The position numbers and the translations under genes are program-made. From Vigna angularis (lineage: Eukaryota; Streptophyta; Magnoliopsida; Fabales; Fabaceae): a stretch of 64,000 nt of DNA. Location: the NCBI RefSeq assembly GCF_016808095.1, contig NC_068971.1:32341631-32405630 (forward strand), in the 5' to 3' direction. Under the pieces are notes generated by a model that was not told the DNA's origin, searched no databases, and saw only the letters and a program-made list of their open reading frames with translations. Positions 24,101 to 33,000 of this stretch are shown here, one piece after another; positions within the stretch are counted from its first letter, which is position 1; each line of letters starts with the position of its first letter.

Positions 24101-27100
24101 ACATGAGAATATTTATGGATGGTATTCTTGAGAACCATACATAACTGAGCATCAATTCTCTTCTAATGGAAAAAGTCACCACGAGTAATATCAGTCACTT
24201 TCTGAGTAAGATGATCAAGATACACTTGACTCTCAAGCCAAACTTTAATGTCGAACACCCAAGTCACATAATTAGTGTCATCTAACTTATCAATGGGAAA
24301 GTGCAATTAACATACTAAAGACTAATCAGTCAAACACACTAGTGGCAGAAGAGATATCGAAAGTGGAAGCGGCAGCAAAAGATGCCATGGAAGAAGAGTG
24401 AGAAAAACTGTAAAACACCAAAGGGGTCCGACCGGATCAACAAGACCAAATAGTATAAATACAAATTGTGTGGTCTGCATTAGACACACAATACATTCAA
24501 AACACAATTCTATATGGTATCAGTAGTTTAGGGTTTCAAACTTAAATCTTTTTTTGTTTGGATGAATAGTACTCACGGCCACTGTGTGCCCTTTTTCTCT
24601 CTCACAGGTGTCCTTATCATTTGCCACTCTGCCGCACGCTTGTCATTAATCAACGTAAGTATGCCTTGAACATTCTTACTAAAACTGCTATGCTTGACTA
24701 TTGTCCTCGGGACACTCCTATGGATCCCAATATGAAGCTTCTTCCGAGTCAAAAGGGAGCAATTGAAAAACCTGAAAAGATATCATCGCTTGGTGGGAAG
24801 ACTCAACTATCTCACCATCACCAGACCCAACATCACTTTTGCAGTTAGTGTAGTAAGCCAATTTCTAAATGCTCCCTGTGATAGCCATTGGGATGTTGTG
24901 ACACGTATTCTTCGATACATAAAAAATGCTCCAGGACGAGGATTATTGTATGAAGACAAAGGCAATTCTAAGATCAATTGTTACTCTGATGCAGATTAGG
25001 CACGATCAGTTGTCAACTTTTTCTCATAATGGTATTGTTCATGAAGTAACATGTGTAAACACCCCTCAACAAAACGGGATTGTAGAAAGAAAAAATCGTT
25101 ATCTTCTTGACGTAACTAGAGCTCTTCTTTTTCAAATGTTTGTTCCAAAAAATTATTGGGGAAAAGCAAGGTTGTCAAACTCAAGAGTTTACGTAAACTC
25201 GTGAGAGTCTAATAAACTCTACTCGTAAGCTCGACTCGTAAACTCGTAAGAGTTTACTTTGCATGAAAAAAAATATAAATAAAATTTTAATTCAAATAAA
25301 ATAATAAAATTATATAAATTCAATAAGCTTCTTTGCTACAAACATAAAAATAAATAAAATGCCCAGGAGCTTAAAATATTGTGGCAGCAAAGTTTTTTCA
25401 ACCGTGCAGTGTATTTTAATTTTTAAAAATAAAATGAATGCTGCAATGACATAAGATTATTAAAATATATGCTACTGTAAAACATAAATTATTAAAATAT
25501 ATGCTGCAGTGCTGTAAAGTTTACTCGTTAAAGTACTTGCTCTTAAAACATAAAACCAAGTTAACCATTGAGGGTTTACACGCAACCCGCAAGTTCAAAG
25601 ACGATACAGCAAGGTTGACGGCGAGGTCGACAGCGAGATCAACGGTGAGGTCGATGGCGAGATCGATGGCAAGATCGATAGACGACGCGAATGATGGGAA
25701 CGAAGGCGAGATCGAACGACCAGAACGAAGGTGGTGCAACGGACGACGAGTTCGAACACCGAGATGGACGATGCAACGGAGGGCGAGCCTGATAAAGGAG
25801 GGCGAGCCTGATAAACGAGGGCGCGGCAGAGGGCGTGATCGAACACGAGAGCTTGAGAACGAAGATGAACAATGAGCGAAGATGAATAGTGAAAACGAAG
25901 ATCCCAAACTCGCAAAATCGGAACCAGACTCGCGATTTCAGGTGAGTTTAGCAAGTCTACCACCGATTCCACCGATTCTACACCAAAAGCGAGTTTGCTT
26001 ACGAGTTAACTCGAAAGCACCATGTGAACTCGTAAACTCGACCGAGTTAACGAGTTAACTCGCGAGTTTGATAACCTTGGGGAAAAGTTTTGCTAACTGC
26101 CACATATCTCATCAACAAGTTATCCACCTGTATCTTCAATGGCATTAGTCACCAAATATTTTATTTCTTAGAATGTTTGCACTAACAATCTCTCTAATAA
26201 GCACAAAAGCTTTATTGCTACCATTGATGCCAGAGAAATCCCTACCTATATCCAGGAGGCCAAGAACCTTGAACATTGGAATCAAGCCATGAAAGAAGAG
26301 GTGAATGCACTAGAAAGAAATTCAACTTGGGAGATTGTTGATAAGCCAAGAGACAAGAAGGCAATAGGGTGTAGATGGGACAATAGAAAGATATAAAGCT
26401 AGATTGGTTGCAAAAGGATATACCCAAACTCATGCGATTGACTATGAGGAGACATTTTCCCCAATGGCAAAGATGAATACAATTCGAGTTGTTCTCGCTT
26501 TGACTGCTCATTTTAAATGGGACAATGTGAAGAATATCTTTCTTCATGGAAATCTAGAAGAGGAAGTGTACATGGAGATTCCCTTAGGTTTTGAAGTGAA
26601 AAATGAAAGAAACAAGGTATGCCTCCTATAGAAAGCATTGTATGGTCTTAAGCAACCCCCTAGAGAATGGTTTGGAAGATTTACAAAAGCAATGGTTTCC
26701 TTGGTATACAGACAAAGCCAAGAAGATCATACTCTATTCATAAAGCACTCTTCTACCGATAAACTCACTTTATTGCTTGTCTATGTGAATGATATGATTA
26801 TTGCAAGAGATAATGAAACAAAAATAATTGGCATTAAATGAAAAATTGGTAGCCTAATTTGAAATGAAAGACCAAGGAAAACTCAAATATTTTCTTGGAA
26901 TAGAGGTTGCTTACTATAAGAATGGAATTTTCATCTCCCAAAGAAAATATGTACTTGATCTTTTCAAAGAAACAGGAGAGCTGGGATGTAGAACCTTAAT
27001 CGTTCCTATAGAACAGAATCACAGAATTGAAATTGAGGAAAGTATTCCTGTAGAGAAGGCCCAATATCAGAGATTGGTAGGAAAATTGATTTATCTATCA

Positions 27101-30100
27101 CAAAAGACCAGACATTGCTTATGCAGTTAGTGTAGTGAGCCAATTTATACCTGATCCAAGAGAGAGACACATGCAAGAAGTTGGTAAAATTCTCCAATAC
27201 TTGAAGTCAAGTGTAGGAAAGGGGCAATAATTCAAGAGGAAAGACATACTAACTATGAAAATATATACTGATGTTTTCTGGGTATTGTGTGTTTCTTGGA
27301 GATAGTTTGGTAACGTGGAGGAGAAAAAAGCAAGAGAGAGTATCTCATTCTAGTGCACAAGCTAAATTTCGAGCTCTTGTTCAAGGAATGTGAAGGACTC
27401 TGGATGAACATCATTTTGGATGACCTTAAAGTCAAGGTGGACAACCATGTGCAACTACATGACAATAAGTCTACCATGATCATAGCCCATAATCTAGGAT
27501 AACATGACAGGACCAAACACATTGAGATTGATAGATATTTCATCAAAGATAATCTAAACAAAAGTTGTGTGATTACAACTCATGTTCGTGCAGAACTTCA
27601 GATAGTAGATATTTTTTCAAAAGGGCTCCCTTTGGGTAGATTTCAAGATCTTGTAGGCAAGTTGGGAATGATTGCTATATATTTACCAACTTGAGGAGGA
27701 GTGTTGTAATTAGAGGAAATTATTAGAAAGTGGTTTTTAAGCCTAACTCAACCCCACAAAACCGGCTTGGAAGGTGAGGTTTGCACCCACTTATATATTA
27801 TAATTTGGCGTTATCTCTAGTCGATGTAGGACTTCCAACACACCCCCTTCAAGCCGAGGTATAGACATCTCGAGCGTGAGAGTAGAATTAATGGGTGGTC
27901 CGATAGTGGCCCGACAACGGGTGGAACAGAATGTCCACATAGATCTCGCTAGGATAAGCTCTAACCATAGCATAGCTCTGATACCATGTTGAATATAGTG
28001 AAAAACTATATATGGGATTAATCTCCCTTGTGTTGAATATACACATAGGGTCCTCTGTTTATAATAGAAGAAATATGGGCTAAGCCCAAAATAAAAATAA
28101 AAAATAATAACAAACTAACTAAAGATAAAAGATAAATATAAAATAAAGATAATATATTTAACAGAAATATCCATAGAATCTTCTTAATTAGAGAAAATAA
28201 GTATAGAATCTTCCTAATTAGAGAAAATATTTGTAGGATCTTCTAGATTATTTTTCAATATATTGTTTCCTTATTTCCCTTTTTTACAAGATTAGATTGC
28301 TACAAATAGAGATAAGGAGAATGTAATTGATATGAATGAAAATAATAAATTCATTCTCTTTTTCAAGTACAAGTATCATTAATGAAATAGAAAAGCATTC
28401 AATGAAAATGAAAAAATTAGAAATATCTAGAAGCTGGAAGATCCTTGAACTTGAGAGAAAGAAACCTTTGATTGCGCAGAAAGTAGATTACTCTTCAGTA
28501 ATGCAGCAGGATTTGTTGGTACCTGATATCAAAAGTTACCGCATTCTATAATTAGTATGAGACAAATAGAGCCGCAAAACATGAAAACCCATTCAAAAAG
28601 TTCAAATAATTTGAAATAAAAAAACAAAAACAAACATTTTAGAAAAAGACAAAAGTTATAATATGTACCAGCACTGGAGCCCCATTTTTCACAATATAGC
28701 GCTTATGCTGGGATATTGGCTGTAACAGTAAATAAATCTCAATCTTAATCACGACTATGACAAATATTTAAACTGTTAATAGACCTATTACAAATACTCT
28801 TAAACTACCAAGTAAAACAATAAAATGGACATTAAATTTCAACAAACTAAAGCTCTGGCGGCTAAAAAAAAGAGGTCAATTCTGGAAGATAAACGAAAGA
28901 AAATTGCTTTACAAAATCGGGAAAAGATATTCTTAGACATTCCATTTTCTAAGCTAAAAATCCTTACAAATTGCTGCTTTTCTTGAAGTCCAAGAGCATC
29001 AATCAGACCTTTAACCTCAATTTCACTTTCAGTCTGCACTAGATGAACAGAACTCCACATCAATAATAAGAACTTATACTATATGCATATATTGAATGGG
29101 AAATTTACAAATGAGCCCATGATACTTAAGTCATTTTCAACTTTTATATGTGAAGTTTATTTGTAACACATAACACGCAAAATGTTTATTATATTGAAAA
29201 CATTAAATTTGGTTAGCCTCAACTTCTCAAAGTTCATGTGAGAAGCAAGTGCCTTAAAAACAGGTGGATTAGTAACTTGCAAACTAGGTCAAGTCACTTT
29301 TAGGATTCTCAAGTTTCGAAGAAAACAATTTCTCTATCATTCGGTCTCATTACATACATTTGATATATATATATACATACATTGATTAGATAAATTTGGA
29401 ATAAGTATTGCCTATTCTAGGAAACAAATCCCTAAGATTGAGATTGATATGCTAGTAACGCAATCAAGATACAACCAATATACACAATTAAAAACAACAA
29501 GAATCAATTCTAAAACTTCTTCAAATATCTCAACAAGGATGCTAAAACTTACAGAATTTATTTTTCACTCTAACCAAACCTCAGGTAGGTTGTGTAACAA
29601 AATGACATTCTTGTAACAACGTTGAAAATAGAAAAAACACCAGAAGGGTGATTAGAAATTTTCCCAAGACTAAATTACAAATTCCCCTCCCCTAATGTGA
29701 AGATCTCTTTAAAATAGCACATCCATGATAAACTTACCATTGTATTAGCTCCCTCATCCCAAATAAGACCATCCCGAGAAACACTTCTCAACCTCCCTCC
29801 AGCTCTTCCTTCAGCTTCAAATACAGTGACATCCACACCATGTGATTTCAGTTTGTAAGCGGCAGCAAGCCCACTTGATACCACCGTACAAAAGTTAGCA
29901 AGACTTTATCGTCATGAATATTTAAAAATGTCAAATACACCAATGATTAAAAACTTTATCATGGATGATGCAAGCACCCATGCCATCGTCAAATACAATA
30001 GACCATATATACAATCAATCATCATATGTCAGCCATATAGCAACAATGAAACAACCTGAAATAACATCATTTCATTATTCCATTAAAATTCATTTTCTTA

Positions 30101-30746
30101 CACACGCTTCAATTCAACATAAAACCATTGTTGACGGAATTCAAAAATTTCCCAGCACATGAAAGGCAAGGTAAGTTTAAATCCAGCCAAGCCAATAATG
30201 ACAATACATACTTCCAATCAGAGGAAATTAAATAAATAAATTCAAGCATCAGCATTCAGCAGCAATTAAATAATATATAGAGAAAAAAATGCAAACAAGG
30301 ACAAAGTCTAGCAACACACTTTTAAATACACTTTTGGACACAGTCTTATGAACACACTATTTTAAGGTGAATTTCATATAATAATAAAAAGTACATAAGA
30401 AATGTATCACTGGCATTTCTGAAAAATATGTAGGAAGAACTGAACTGATAACATCAAGAAGTGACCTCACCTTACCCCAGCACCAATAACAGCAACTCTT
30501 TTTACGGATCCTGCTGACCCAAAAGTACCAAGTCAAGGTTTTGAAAAATCTAAGGAACCTTAAACACATTTTACGCAGAAAATAGTACTCATTCTCTGAT
30601 TGTTGTCTGGCTTAAGAATTGGCACGCAACTCAACTGAATACGAAACTGTAGACAAATATTTAAACTTAAACTATTACAAAAACGGAGATAAATAAGAGA
30701 AACAAGATAGCTTACTTGGGTTATCGTCTGTTGCAGAGGAACTCAT
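3397..30746 (-). CDS. PPO2: Protoporphyrinogen IX oxidase 2, mitochondrial type (18 exons)
   Basis: Oxidises protoporphyrinogen IX to protoporphyrin IX with FAD and O2, the last shared step before heme and chlorophyll; target of diphenyl-ether herbicides. Exons (5' to 3'): 30746-30716, 30510-30471, 29873-29738, 29033-28968, 28719-28669, 28522-28466, 19929-19853, 19741-19705, 18938-18873, 14107-14067, 6138-6006, 5909-5742, 5043-4969, 4720-4597, 4507-4399, 4145-4071, 3990-3884, 3503-3397. All junctions are GT-AG, phases agree, and the sum is 1500 nt (499 aa; tobacco PPO2 is about 504). Visible motifs: FAD dinucleotide fold GAGVSG (20-25), WDEGANTM near 62-69, KRY with Arg98, and C-terminal GGLSVGKA. 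There is no chloroplast transit peptide, so the mitochondrial isoform is inferred. The start is the first ATG and no upstream in-frame ATG is near. Introns 6, 9 and 10 hold transposons of 4.8-8.5 kb total intron length, yet no stop or frameshift is seen. Confidence 0.95.
6591..7083. mobile_element. Copia scraps in PPO2 intron 10
   Basis: 6591-6850 and about 6950-7015 read on the minus strand as the RNase H C-terminal end of copia polyproteins (same phrasing as the reverse complement of 12480-12770). 7045-7125 reads on the plus strand like the RT segment around YMEQPxGFVA. The pieces are short and heavily mutated, with no LTRs of their own. Confidence 0.6.
7152..7332 (+). repeat. LTR A1
   Basis: Starts TGTTAAAATGAAATC, has a TATAAATA box near 7272 and ends CAATTCTA two bases before the primer-binding site TGGTATCAGAGC (7335). 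Confidence 0.8.
7633..7770 (+). repeat. 20-bp minisatellite, ~7 units
   Basis: Tandem units of the form rTGCTCCAACCCgnCCgacc, about 20 bp, inside the first internal region of array A. Open frames across it are read-through of the repeat, not genes. Confidence 0.85.
7964..8135 (+). repeat. LTR A2 (middle LTR)
   Basis: Starts TGTTAGAATGAAATC after a purine tract, ends CAATTCTA before TGGTATCAGAGC at 8138. It serves as 3' LTR of the first unit and 5' LTR of the second. Confidence 0.82.
8421..8638 (+). repeat. 20-bp minisatellite, ~11 units
   Basis: Same 20-bp unit as at 7633-7770, but expanded to about eleven copies in the second internal region of array A. Confidence 0.87.
9301..9615 (+). pseudogene. 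Element B gag C-terminal fragment
   Basis: An ATG at 9301 opens a 104-residue frame that holds only the nucleocapsid end of gag: [17 protein letters not shown], a CCHC zinc knuckle whose first Cys is replaced by Tyr (KYDHC). The N-terminal gag core that precedes this knuckle in relatives is absent, and a G/C-rich non-coding leader sits there instead. The pol frame begins in another phase just downstream, so a frameshift or small indel separates the two. Confidence 0.8.
9582..12767 (+). pseudogene. Element B pol: protease-integrase-RT-RNase H, one stop
   Basis: A single reading frame carries the protease motif [10 protein letters not shown] (Asp codon at 9642), the GAG-pre-integrase HAQLGHPS and CESCQLGKH zinc-binding region, integrase core HSDIWGP / RSDNGREY / [13 protein letters not shown] with YVDDIVLTG, and RNase H with [15 protein letters not shown] and CDNQAALH. 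The only interruption is TAG at 10050-10052, in place of the Gln codon expected by homology. Downstream the frame is open for 893 codons. Loss of gag and this stop make the copy non-autonomous, although transcription and mobilisation in trans may have been recent. Confidence 0.93.
12973..13155 (+). repeat. LTR A3 (distal LTR)
   Basis: Starts TGTTAGAATGAAATC after GGAGGGGAG and ends CAATTCTA at 13155, where intron sequence resumes. Confidence 0.82.
13156..14066. other. PPO2 intron 10, unassigned part
   Basis: About 900 bp between LTR A3 and exon 10. AT-rich; a minus-strand open frame at 13346-13603 has no recognisable domain. Nothing else is supported. Confidence 0.5.
14067..14107 (-). CDS. 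PPO2: PPO2 exon 10
   Basis: Isolated 41-nt exon encoding [13 protein letters not shown] plus two bases of Arg. It is flanked by AG (14108-14109 complement) and GT (GTATTGG). Introns of 4.8 kb (intron 9) and 8.0 kb (intron 10) lie on either side, both filled with transposons. The reading phase joins exon 9 (ends ...PESLS) to exon 11 (starts with the last base of Arg). Confidence 0.93.
14757..15769. mobile_element. hAT-like non-autonomous element D1
   Basis: Termini CAAGGTTGTCAAACTC at the left and a matching complement at the right (...GAGTTCGATAACCATG) form TIRs of about 16 bp with mismatches. The flanks attgtatc (14749-14756) and gttgtatc (15770-15777) form an 8-bp target duplication, 7/8 matching. 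The subterminal region repeats GTTTACGTAAAC and ACTCGTAAACTCG-like motifs, and the right third holds degenerate CGAGATCGACGG repeats. No transposase. Confidence 0.85.
16486..18520 (+). pseudogene. Element C gag-pol remnant
   Basis: The gag start [14 protein letters not shown] is clear at 16486 but loses frame within 40 codons; 16907-17290 resumes it up to a knuckle reading [15 protein letters not shown], with two metal ligands lost. 17410-17652 holds the pre-integrase half of the protease domain. 17728-17875 shows the [13 protein letters not shown] and CESCQL region. After the deletion joint, 18016-18520 gives RNase H ([27 protein letters not shown]). Not functional. Confidence 0.85.
18873..19929 (-). 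CDS. PPO2: PPO2 exons 9-7
   Basis: Exon 7 (19929-19853) encodes [17 protein letters not shown] plus CDENSEE; exon 8 (19741-19705) encodes [12 protein letters not shown]; exon 9 (18938-18873) encodes [20 protein letters not shown] plus LS. The Ser codon split between exons 7 and 8 is AG|T. Exon 9 ends CTTTCT|GTGAG. Positions 179-181 read Ser-Ala-Thr where tobacco PPO2 has Cys-Gly-Gly; this is the loop in which a Gly deletion gives herbicide resistance in Amaranthus. Confidence 0.94.
18995..19280. mobile_element. Possible small MITE with imperfect inverted ends
   Basis: TTTAATTTGTTCAACTTGATC near 19029 faces its near complement (GATGAAGTTGAACAAATTAAA) near 19232, so the ~280-bp segment could fold as a hairpin. 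The outermost bases match poorly and no target duplication could be fixed. Lies in PPO2 intron 8-9 region next to exon 9. Confidence 0.4.
19380..19625 (+). repeat. Duplicated LTR-tail-like segment
   Basis: Two successive copies of a segment with CTCTATATATA (TATA-like), TTTCAAAAATTAATT, AATAAA and TTTTTCAAGTTG end at about 19485 and 19610. This pattern matches the promoter-to-R/U5 part of copia LTRs elsewhere in the window, so an old LTR with internal duplication is likely. It sits in intron 8, 90 bp from exon 8. Confidence 0.45.
21251..21608. mobile_element. Solo LTR of the L-type element
   Basis: 358-bp TGTTAGGTAT...CCTATCA segment with 5-bp target duplication TATAA at 21246-21250 and 21609-21613. 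It splits the RT region of element H. It shares the layout and phrases of the LTRs of gag-only element L (36422-38644): GGGAGCCTAACC, CTGTCTATACAA, TATATCCTATCA. No internal region remains, so it arose by LTR-LTR recombination. Confidence 0.9.
21412..21433 (+). repeat. (C)22 homopolymer
   Basis: Twenty-two consecutive C bases inside the solo LTR at the point where sister LTRs read only CCTAACCTCCCC. Could be real slippage or an assembly/sequencing artefact. Confidence 0.9.
25167..26079. mobile_element. hAT-like non-autonomous element D2
   Basis: Starts CAAGGTTGTCAAACTC and ends GAGTTTGATAACCTTG, a 16-bp TIR with one mismatch. A perfect 8-bp target duplication GGGAAAAG is present at 25159-25166 and 26080-26087. 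It splits the integrase frame of element I after NYWGKA. Internal sequence parallels D1, including the GCGAGATCGAC-type repeats. Confidence 0.92.
27702..28367 (+). repeat. 3' LTR of element I, interrupted
   Basis: TGTTGTAATTAGAGG at 27702 follows the purine tract TTGAGGAGGAG. After the K insertion the LTR continues at 28164 with repeated AGAATCTTC-TAATTAGAGAAAA motifs to CTCTTTTTCAAG at about 28367. A 241-bp relative is the solo LTR I' at 52742-57992 (less its insert). Confidence 0.75.
27731..28163 (-). mobile_element. Chimeric TRIM-like element K
   Basis: Left part 27731-27840 (TTAAGCCTAACTCAACCCC ... CTTCCAACA in plus coordinates) is an LTR-like repeat I associate with TRIM elements of phaseoloid legumes, followed by a short interior with CACCCCCTTCAAG (purine tract complement) and ending in GCTCTGATACCA, the complement of the tRNA-Met primer site (27976-27988). 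The right LTR, 27989-28163, is instead a B/G/H-type LTR (TGTTGAATATAG...TTTAACA). The flanks GAAAG (27726-27730) and GAAAT (28164-28168) differ at one base. The two LTRs are thus of different families. Confidence 0.6.
28466..30746 (-). CDS. PPO2: PPO2 exons 6-1 (N-terminal part)
   Basis: Exon 1 gives [10 protein letters not shown]; exon 2 gives [13 protein letters not shown]; exon 3 (29873-29738) gives the rest of the FAD fold, [13 protein letters not shown] to IWDEGANTM; exon 4 [20 protein letters not shown] plus QF; exon 5 [17 protein letters not shown]; exon 6 [19 protein letters not shown]. The exon 2 donor is AAG|GTGAGG rather than the nearby GGG|GTAAGG; only the former keeps GAGVSGLAAA in phase. 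Arg98 is conserved. Exon 6 donor is AAG|GTTTCT, a weak donor before the 8.5-kb intron 6. Confidence 0.94.
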
Positions 30747-31159
30747 ACTCTCTTTCACGATGCGCCGGCGGAGCTTGGTGTTTGATAGGTGTGAGATTGT
30801 GAGAGCTGAGAAGAGAAAACATCATCAAAACGATTTCATCTCTTTGTTTTTTTGTTTCATGTTTTCTTTTTCTTTTATCGTTTTATTATTACTTTTATTA
30901 TTAGTAGGAGCAGTAATATGGGTTCTGGTGGTCTCGTTTTGCAATAAAATAGTTCGAAACCGTACTTATGCACGCTCGTTTTTTTTTTCTTTGTTTTCGT
31001 ATTAATTATTAAATTAAAACCTATTTAAATTATACTATTAATAAATATTTTTATATATTACTATTTATGTTTTAGTAATAATTATTTTAATGCTAGCGTA
31101 CATATTATAAGAAATAATTTTAAGAAAAATTCAAAAATATTTATTATATATCGAATTTA

Positions 31160-31462
31160 GAAAGATAATTAAAAATTTGATTAGAAAAATTAATTTAAAT
31201 ATTTTTTTGAGGCATCTAAAAAGATAGTGTTTTATAAATCTTTTAAAATTTCTAATAAATTTCAATATTCCAATATTTTTTAATAAACTACTATTTTATT
31301 GTTTATATATGTACATATCATAATAATAATTAAAAATTTAATTAGAAAATTCAATTTAAACATTACTTTTGAGGTATCTAAAATGGATAGTTGTTTTATA
31401 AATCTTTTAAAAATTTCTAACAAATTTCAATATTACAATATGTTTTTAATAAACTACTATTT
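31160..31462 (+). repeat. Direct dimer, ~162-bp period
   Basis: Two diverged copies of an AT-rich unit: GAGGcATCTAAAA...TTTTATAAATCTTTTAAAA...TTTCAATATT...TAATAAACTACTATTT. The shared GAGGYATCT lies at 31209 and 31371. Origin unknown. Confidence 0.75.
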
Positions 31463-32299
31463 GTATTGTTTGTCTGTGGATATCTATGATTGAAACAACC
31501 AAAAAACAGAATTCTTTTTAAATTTTTGTACATTTTAATTTCTGTCTTTAATTTAAATTTTTAACTTTTGGTTTTTACTTTGAATTGTTGTATAAGTAGA
31601 AACACAGACATTTTGGACATCTGATGTTTTTTTTTTGGAATTAAAAAAAAGTTTTTATGGACTTTTGGTTGGAATAAGAATTGGAAAAAAACCAGAAAAA
31701 TCTTGTTGAACTTTAAAATATTAGAAAATTGCAAAATCAGAAAAAGTGATAAGTCATGGTGCTTTCAAGATACATTACAAACTGATTTCACAGTTTAACA
31801 CAACGAGTCAATCACTGGCAATGGCAAGAGAGCCAAACATTAAAGGTGAGATGAGTGATGTTGAGTAATTTCACTAGTTTTGTGTTTAATTTTGATTTCT
31901 ATTAAATATGAGAAGCATGGATAGGATCACACAAGTTCTTTGTTGAATATTTTTAGCTTAAAGCCTAACAGTTAGTCCAACAAGAATTGAACCTTAACTT
32001 TACATAAATACACCTTGAGCCTCAAAGTGTGAAAATCCTACCTTCCTTAGTGATGAGGGAGATATAATATGCTTGTGTTGTCAAAAACCAAAAAGGAGGT
32101 TGTTATGAATGAAAAAAAAAACAAGAAGAAGAAGGAAAGGTTAAGGTGATATCACCGTATTGCAAAAAAAGAATGAAAACAAAGTTATGCAACCTGAAAG
32201 GTTGAATGAAAAAGTTGGTACACCTAGAAGGGAGAAATGAAAAATGCCAAACAAGGTTGGAAAATAAACTCATCTCATCTCATGTGCATAATGTTAAAA

Positions 32300-33000
32300 T
32301 TCCTTTGTCAGTGAGTTTTGTTTGTCTTGAAAAACCATAAAGATTGATAATCAATTATCCAATGGATTATGACTCACAATAATTGATTATCATAATTAGC
32401 CATTGAAGTCTTTTAACACGTTTTTGTCCATTGTGCATTCATTATATACATAATCGATTACTTAAATAGGATAATCGATTATCACATGAGAAAAGACTGA
32501 CAATAAATTTTTGGAGTTGCTCTTGAGTGAGGTCTTTATATTTAGACTCTCATTCTTATACACAACTGAACGTTTTTTTAACAAAGTAAAGTGTGACATA
32601 GGGTTTTTGTAACTCTTGTGAATTGGCTTTGAAAACTTCATGTTAACAATAGCGGGAACTTTCACTAGGAGTGTGATTGAGTGTTGCTGTTGTTGCTGAG
32701 TGAACCTGTCATCTTTTGTGTAGATTCAAAAGAAGTGTTTATCCTTCGTGAAACATTAAGAGGAAGTGCTCATCCCTTGTGGTCTTTAGGAGAAGTAAGT
32801 ATCATTTTTTAGGGTAACAAGAGAGGTGTTTCTAAACCTTAAACTTGCTTTTTTTTGTGATTGTAACAGTTTATTGGTTTTGTGATAGTAAACGTAGGAT
32901 CCTTGTGATTTGTATAAGATCATCTATGCAATTTTGTCTTTTCCCTTGCTCTATTATATTTGTTTAAATTATCTTATAAGTAAATTTATTTTGAGAAAAA
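32300..33000 (+). repeat. Possible old LTR remnant
   Basis: Contains several ATAATCGATTAT / AATTGATTATC motifs (32345-32485) and then successive GAAGTGTTTATCC / GAAGTGCTCATCCC / GTGTTTCTAAACC phrases (32730-32860), a style I associate with R-U5 regions of legume LTR retrotransposons. No boundaries or target duplication visible. Confidence 0.35.

Larger units (their letters stand above)
20236..24450 (-). mobile_element. Degenerate copia element H
   Basis: LTR at 20236-20463 (minus strand; TGTTGAATATAG... to ...ATCTAACA in plus coordinates), related to LTRs of B and G. Next to it, a pyrimidine-rich CTCCCACC corresponds to the purine tract. Going right, the minus strand reads RNase H (to ~20910), RT (20910-22300, interrupted by a solo LTR at 21251-21608), integrase (22560-23470), protease/pre-integrase (to ~23720) and gag zinc-knuckle region (to ~24440), all with many stops. 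The second LTR is missing, so the right end is approximate. Lies in PPO2 intron 6 in the same orientation as the gene. Confidence 0.8.
20201..25003 (+). mobile_element. A-type copia remnant J, split by element H
   Basis: A 35-bp start of an A-family LTR (TGTTAGAATGTAATGAGC, 20201-20235) is followed by element H. The tail of the same LTR type resumes at 24453-24512 (TATAAATAC...CAATTCTA), followed by TGGTATCAG. From about 24640 the plus strand reads RT C-terminal and RNase H pieces ([32 protein letters not shown], ending at a stop after CYSDAD). The rest of the polyprotein is missing. Confidence 0.65.
25004..28367 (+). mobile_element. Copia element I (3' portion) with nested D2 and K
   Basis: Fused directly to remnant J at about 25004. 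The plus strand reads integrase ([31 protein letters not shown]), then hAT-like D2, then the rest of integrase and RT ([39 protein letters not shown]), then RNase H, with several stops. The 3' LTR (27702-28367, TGTTGTAATTAG...CTCTTTTTCAAG) is interrupted by chimeric TRIM K. The 5' LTR and gag are missing. Same LTR family as solo LTR I' in the RAD21 intron. Confidence 0.78.

Noticed and set aside
30471..30478. Alternative PPO2 exon 2 donor GGG|GTAAGG
   Set aside because: It would break the phase or insert an extra residue in the FAD motif; the AAG|GTGAGG donor keeps GAGVSGLAAA.
30760..31005. 81-codon plus-strand frame opposite the PPO2 5' region
   Set aside because: Hydrophobic low-complexity translation of T-rich promoter DNA with no known domain.
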